A DNA stretch of 64,000 nt from NCBI GenBank assembly GCA_003667245.1, contig RCNN01000496.1:183779-247778 (forward strand), written 5' to 3'. The first letter of the stretch is position 1. Every line of letters begins with the position of its first letter. Below the pieces are notes generated by a model, which worked only from the letters and a program-made list of their open reading frames with translations, did no database searches and was not told where the DNA came from. The stretch is from Heterostelium multicystogenum. Lineage: Eukaryota > Evosea > Eumycetozoa > Acytosteliales > Acytosteliaceae. The position numbers and the translations under genes are program-made. Positions 59,581 through 64,000 of this stretch are shown here, piece after piece.

Positions 59581-61055
59581 ATCTATTAATAGATTTTTCT
59601 TTTTTTCTTTTCTTCTTCTCTTTCTCCAAAATTAACTCCAAGGGAAATCGGTCCAGCAGATTGAGCAACATTGGTTCCGACAGCTGTGACTAAGGAATAA
59701 TGTTGCTCAAATGAGATAGTCAATAGAGTTGGGAACTTGAGACTATCTCATTTTCTCGAAAGAGAAACTACTGGCCGTCGTGGCTAAGGTCAACAATCAA
59801 TTTTGAGCTGTTCAAAATGATTGTGGATGTAGAGTCACATGATGATTGATTCTAAATCAATCGATCATGTCTCGGCGTAGGAGGATCAGGAACCTGGCGA
59901 AATACTATTCATAATTGTTTGTGTTTGTCATAACATACTTTGATAAACACCACATCACTGGGAATTGGTCTAACTTGTGATCCTTGAGTTGCAGGAGGGG
60001 AGGTTAGACTGTGATGGAAAGATGAATATGTACTCATTAAATCGGCATTTAATTGAGACAGTTTCCTTTGATACCTCGGCTCATATAGATCTTCGACCTT
60101 GACATAGGAATCAAGTGGGACTTGGATTCTTATGGTTACACACTCACAAAGATGCTCTTGGTCTTTGGAGGAGGGAGTGTGTAAGCCACTGTGGTGCCAG
60201 TCGGACTCCACCTCCGCGTGGTTGGCACCGGGAAACTCCATGAACATCAAAGTTTGCCGAACTTGATGTTCATGGTGGCTAAGAGAGTCCATCAATTTTC
60301 TAATCTTTGCATCACCCACTCACACATTGTTTTGTAGATCACCAGATCAATCTTGTATTATATCTTCGTATTTTTAGATCAACAATCACTTCACCCCACA
60401 TTCCAAAGTTTGTTTCAAAATTCATTTTTTTACTTTTTCACACACCCCACTTCACAGCCAACTTGTTTTTGTCTAACAAGTATTGCTATTATCAAGTGAT
60501 ATAAATATAATCAGTTATTACTTGGTTATAGCAATACTTGTGTAGATTCAATTATTTATAATGTAATATTTCCAATAACAACTTATTCAACTTAGTATAT
60601 TTATCGTAGAATCAACAGTTTGACAAAGTTTCAAAGCATTTGTGATTGATTACTACCTATAAACGACTAAGTAAGCTGAACATCGAAGAAATATAGTTAT
60701 AAGAGTTGTTATTAATTTATTTTAAAAGATAACTAAGAGTTAATTTGGTTATTGATGTAACCTTTAGAAGTCTAGCACACAGGTCAGTTCAACAAGAGAG
60801 ACTCATAGTTTTGACTTGTAAGTCAAAGTGACTATGTCAAGTTCATCACGGACAAAATAAGTGAACATAGGATTGGATATTATGAATTCAAGTCTGGAGT
60901 ATCACCAATACAAAGCTACTATTCGTAGATAATGAAGCTTGCACTACTTGTCAGAGTATTGCCATAATAGACATGATAATAATGTTCTTGTACAAGAGTA
61001 ACTATGGCAGAATCTTCTCAAGATGCTTCCTATTCTACAGAAGATGGGATCTTGA
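59581..61055 (+). repeat. Chain of inverted repeats (hairpins), possible structured RNA
   Basis: Arms that I matched by eye: a 14-nt palindrome at 59581-59594; 59663-59672/59699-59708; 59709-59721/59741-59753; 59794-59806/59812-59823; 59837-59850/59856-59870; 59921-59930/59941-59950; 59968-59974/60003-60009; 60103-60116/60120-60134; 60136-60145/60175-60184 with inner 60147-60152/60162-60167; 60238-60250/60263-60275; 60477-60498/60521-60542; 60804-60816/60821-60836; 61018-61024/61049-61055. Stems are 7-21 bp with short loops and follow one another almost without gaps up to 60280. Three imperfect stems use G-T pairs that work only if the plus strand is the RNA. Function unknown. Confidence 0.6.
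59909..60319 (-). CDS. Uncertain ORF inside the hairpin region
   Basis: An open frame of 136 codons from ATG (MGDAKIRKLMDSLSHHEHQ) to KVCYDKHKQL-stop, with mixed amino acids and segments such as TIRIQVPLDSYVKVEDLYEP. It lies in GC-richer DNA where long frames are less likely to be spurious, but it overlaps many inverted repeats and has no recognisable family. It could be a real small gene, a decayed gene fragment, or chance. Confidence 0.3.
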   Translation of the reverse strand: MGDAKIRKLMDSLSHHEHQVRQTLMFMEFPGANHAEVESDWHHSGLHTPSSKDQEHLCECVTIRIQVPLDSYVKVEDLYEPRYQRKLSQLNADLMSTYSSFHHSLTSPPATQGSQVRPIPSDVVFIKVCYDKHKQL

Positions 61056-61254
61056 CCAACATAATCTTTCAACGATCTTCAACCACTTTTCAACAGCTCC
61101 ACCAATACACACAACTCCAGACCCGAGAAATCTAATCCATCTTGTTCAGCTATATGAATGTAGTTAAGAAATGGTACATCTGTTATTTGCTAAGGTAACT
61201 ATTATATAAGCTTAAGCAATTTTCAATGATGATACTAATTTTTCTATTTATTAA
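60320..61254. other. Subtelomeric DNA without a convincing gene
   Basis: Contains the long inverted repeat at 60477-60542, the hairpins at 60804-60836 and 61018-61055, and AT-rich filler. The short plus frame ending at about 61166 is not supported. Confidence 0.4.
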
Positions 61255-61784
61255 ATCAGTTTTAACATTGAATATCGATGGTGTTGTGTAAGACTCAATA
61301 GAGTCGAGCGGTGTAATCTTAAACAGCTTTCGATCATCTCGGTGGCATACAGGCATTACATTCAGCCAAGAATTGTCCTCTATGACATAGTTTATGCAAC
61401 AATCGCTCTACATTCGTTGGCCAATGTTCCAAATATATCAATGGCAAATTCTTTCAAACAGTGACAACACAACGAAATGCAAGAAGTTTACAACTCTTCT
61501 TCAAGTTGATCAAGGACCAAGTCAATTTCATTCGGTATGTTAGCACTAATATCGCGAGAGTTTCACTGGTCTTTACTAACAATATATATTGCTCAGGTTA
61601 TGTGAAGATTTGGAGAGACAACAATTTATCACTCTATATGGAGATGTGTACTCTGTCATTCTTATTTTCAAAAGAATGTAAATTATTTGTGCGTATTGTA
61701 GATCTTTTGTTTAATTCACTTGTTCCAACAACATATACTATCTCTATCGCAACCATGTATCTAAATTCACTAGACTCCTGACTC
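61255..61784 (+). pseudogene. Broken coding sequence in the subtelomere
   Basis: After a CAG acceptor at about 61259 a frame reads FNIEYRWCCVRLNRVERC ... LYDIVYATIALHSLANVP to a stop at 61463. With one shift the next frame continues FFKLIKDQVNFIRYVSTN ... LFSKECKLFVRIVDLLFN to the stop at about 61781. Hydrophobic/charged alternation is coding-like. Not recognised. The LNRV segment and the preceding TNFSI resemble part of the decayed gene near 57600, so both may be copies of one subtelomeric family. Confidence 0.35.
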
Positions 61785-61936
61785 TCAAAGCTCTGTGTCA
61801 AATACAGTAGTTTCCTTTCTTTGGTCCAAGTAAGATCATGTTCGTTTCTACAGTGCGCCATCTGACAAGAACAGTATGTATATTCTGATAAATGCATGTT
61901 GTCTCACAATTGACATTCAATTCAGAGTAACCTCAG

Positions 61937-63472
61937 TTCTTCAATGTCGATTGCAACTTCAAGAGTGTATTCCACACGTTCTTCATTGACAACAGCAACT
62001 ACATCAGAGACATTGAGTCATTGAAGGCAAAGGCAATCCTCTCACTTCGCGCTCGTCGCTTTGGCAAGACATTGTTCCTTGACATGTTCCACCAGTACTA
62101 CGACAATAACAACAGAGACCAATTCACTAAATTGTTAGGCAGGCTTGACATTAGCAAGAACCCAACCGATTTTAGGAACAAGTTCATGGTACTTCATTCT
62201 AACTTCTCTGGTTTGAAAACCAACTCCACCTTTGAGGTATTACACACAAAATGAAACAAGGCTAGCATCATTTCTGACTAAAAATCAAACAGGTATTTGA
62301 GACAGACTTCAACAACAAGGTCAATCGTTCTGTCAAGCGTTTCTTTGAGGACTACCAGGATCTTCACATAAACAAGAGGACAGAAGAGAGGATCCAGATC
62401 GAGGTTTTACCCAACAACTATTTGGAGAGCTTCGATTCTTTGAAGAGAGCAGTCTACAACTCTGGTCACACTCTCTACGTTCTCATCGACGAATATGATG
62501 TCAGTCTCAACAATGCAAATCGTGTCAACCAATCTCTAACATTCAACAATGACGCAGATTGAGAGCAGCTTCAAAGAGTTCTTCAGTCGACTCAAGTCAG
62601 AATGCGACAAGACCAACACTATCGCATTCATCACTGGTGTCATACCTCTCCGAGTTCACATCTGGATTCAACATCACAACTGACTTGACTCTTGAGCATC
62701 CGCTTGGTCGCGACATTGTCAACTAGGTATTCATCTCTTAGGATCCAATTGGACTTCTCCAGGAGATATCAGATCCCAACACCTACACTGGTGCACTGAC
62801 ATTTCTCGACAAAGGAACGCATCTTTGCATTCCAAATCAGTCGGCCAGGAAGGAGTACCTCTCTGAGCTCAAAGACTCTTCAACTGGAAGTCATTCGACA
62901 TTGGGGAGCTCAGATCAGCAATAGTACAATTCAAAGGAGGACGACTTCAATCCACTCTGTGAAATCATTCTTGGACAACTGTCAGGCAACAATGTCGTTC
63001 ATCACAATGAGAACAACTTGTCTGAATGTTTCAACTCAAGCATTCGCATATTCATTTGGAAGCTGTACGGCATTCAACAAGAGTTCAAAGTAGTCAAGAT
63101 GAAAGAAGAGAACAGAACAAACGATATCTTTGTCTCCAAGTGCCACGATGATAAGTGATTTGTGTGCTTATGAATAGAATGACGACGTATCGATCTCAGA
63201 CAACAGACAAACAGAGGATTCACTTTATGATGTTCAAGAATATCAAGATCGGAATGTTTTCGTGATCTCCAATCGAATGGGATGTTATGTGTCTCACATA
63301 AGCATCGATTTCGTCGGAAGAAGAGGCATTTCTTCTCAAACTCAAATTCTCGCTCACAGATTATCGATATTTACTCACAGTGGATAGATGTCTTCAGAAT
63401 TGTATTCAACAAGCTGTTGGCTACGCAGTTGCACTCGGCAAGAAGTATGCAAGCTTTGAAATGACTAGTTAG
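61937..63472 (+). pseudogene. AAA-ATPase-like / PD-(D/E)XK family gene, damaged
   Basis: Matches the AAA-ATPase-like family with a C-terminal PD-(D/E)XK domain, common in bacteria and spread in some eukaryotes. Motifs: FFIDNSNYIRDIESLK, Walker A variant RARRFGKTLFLDMFHQYY, Walker B LYVLIDEYDVSL, sensor-like NTIAFITGV, TGALTFLDKGTHLCIPN, and the family's final ALGKKYASFEMTS before the stop. The nuclease-like region NDIFVSKCHDD ... VFVISNRMG is partly readable. An intron at 62236-62291 joins STFE to VFETDF. At least five frame breaks or stops occur in 1.5 kb (about 62560, 62650, 62730, 62880, 63160). Either decayed or badly sequenced. It is GC-richer than the rest. An upstream exon is probably missing. 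Confidence 0.65.
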
Positions 63473-63852
63473 GTCATGATTCGTGTTGGATTTACAAGAT
63501 TGATGATCAGTCAGCTCTAGGCTCTTTATGGTTCATCACTTTCAGATCAGCGGTCTTAATTCAGGATTCATGTGGACTCATTGATTGGTTTTTGCTCAGG
63601 TTCAATTAGTTTGGTGGATGATTCTTGTTAGGATAGTTTAGTTTGGTGGAACTCAACTCAATTCAATGTAGTTACAGTTTATCAAGTATATGATGGAGGA
63701 TTTAATACAGATTTCTCATAGCATGATTTGGATCAATGTCTTCATTAATGGATAGATATGTCATTAGGTCAACAGGTGGTTTTAGGTTTAAATAAAGTGG
63801 ATTTAGTTTAATTAAAAATATGTATGTAAAAGCATTTACCCGCAAGCGTACC
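63473..63852. other. Subtelomeric DNA before the telomere
   Basis: 380 bp without a gene. The word TAGTTTGGTGGA occurs twice (about 63608 and 63640), and related GATTTGG/TTTGGAT words recur. It probably belongs to the telomere-associated sequence. Confidence 0.5.
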
Positions 63853-63957
63853 TAGAGGGTAGAGGGTAGAGGGTAGAGGGTAGAGGGTAGAGGGTAGAGG
63901 GTAGAGGGTAGAGGGTAGAGGGTAGAGGGTAGAGGGTAGAGGGTAGAGGGTAGAGGG
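63853..63957 (+). repeat. Proximal telomere tract, 15 x TAGAGGG
   Basis: Fifteen identical 7-bp units in a row with no variant. G-rich strand toward the window end, the orientation expected of a right-hand chromosome end. Confidence 0.92.
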
Positions 63958-64000
63958 TAAGGGTAAGGGTAAGGGTAAGGGTAAGGGTAAGGGTAAGGGT
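63958..64000 (+). repeat. Terminal telomere tract, TAAGGG repeats
   Basis: Seven full TAAGGG hexamers and one more base run to the end of the window. TAAGGG is, as I recall, the telomeric repeat of some non-discoideum dictyostelids. The switch from the 7-bp to the 6-bp unit is abrupt at 63957/63958. Confidence 0.92.

Noticed and set aside
59471..59790. Minus-strand peptide GTNVAQSAGPISLGVNFGE
   Set aside because: Coding-like for only about 45 codons, no family recognised, and it overlaps inverted repeats; not enough for a gene call.
63853..64000. Regular short repeats considered as a CRISPR-like or satellite array
   Set aside because: No spacers; TAAGGG at the very end with the G-rich strand outward is a telomere.

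Overview
The window is nuclear DNA of a social amoeba (dictyostelid) and ends in a chromosome end. The evidence is AT-rich intergenic DNA, short AT-rich introns (about 55-130 nt) with GTAAGT/GTATGT donors, Gln/Asn-rich proteins, an FNIP-repeat F-box-type gene, and amoebozoan-style sets (patatin, neutral ceramidase, ABCC transporter, PIP kinase). Coding regions are less AT-rich than I would expect of D. discoideum, and the telomere is a regular TAAGGG repeat, so a dictyostelid outside the D. discoideum group is likelier. This is inference; no species is assigned.

Layout. 1-11 kb: U2AF large subunit (cut by the left edge), three small uncharacterised genes, a secreted neutral ceramidase, a glutaredoxin-like protein and a T4 Rnl1-type RNA ligase. 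12-20.5 kb: villin-headpiece coiled-coil protein, GID8, single-domain fluoride channel, aquaporin, secreted patatin-like lipase. 20.5-36 kb: secreted beta-rich protein, PX protein, cyclin B, coiled-coil protein, small membrane protein, Nudix hydrolase, FNIP-repeat protein, divergent PIP kinase. 36-39.8 kb: gene-poor DNA with a small spliced gene made of very short exons. 40-46.7 kb: GPATCH1, pelota and a full-length bacterial-type NAD+ DNA ligase with a mitochondrial-like presequence. 46.85-48.1 kb: elongator tRNA-Met with two non-LTR retrotransposon 3' remnants beside it. 49.4-57 kb: ABCC transporter and a Crinkler-like P-loop NTPase/PD-(D/E)XK protein. 57-64 kb: subtelomere with a decayed gene, a gene built from tandemly duplicated exons, a chain of inverted repeats, a damaged AAA-ATPase-like/PD-(D/E)XK gene, then 15 copies of TAGAGGG followed by TAAGGG repeats.

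Many well-conserved genes are interrupted by single-base indels, mostly in homopolymers, while the conserved protein carries on in the next frame. Others (gid8, cyclin B, patatin, aquaporin, PX, Crinkler-like) read cleanly through every exon. The likeliest cause is sequence error, so these genes are annotated as whole genes, not pseudogenes.

The genes are mostly unrelated housekeeping and secretory functions. Pelota and GPATCH1 converge, with 74 bp between their stop codons. The best candidates for something new are the hairpin-rich segment (about 59.6-61.1 kb), the tandem-exon gene just before it, the mitochondrial-type LigA, and the two-phase telomere.
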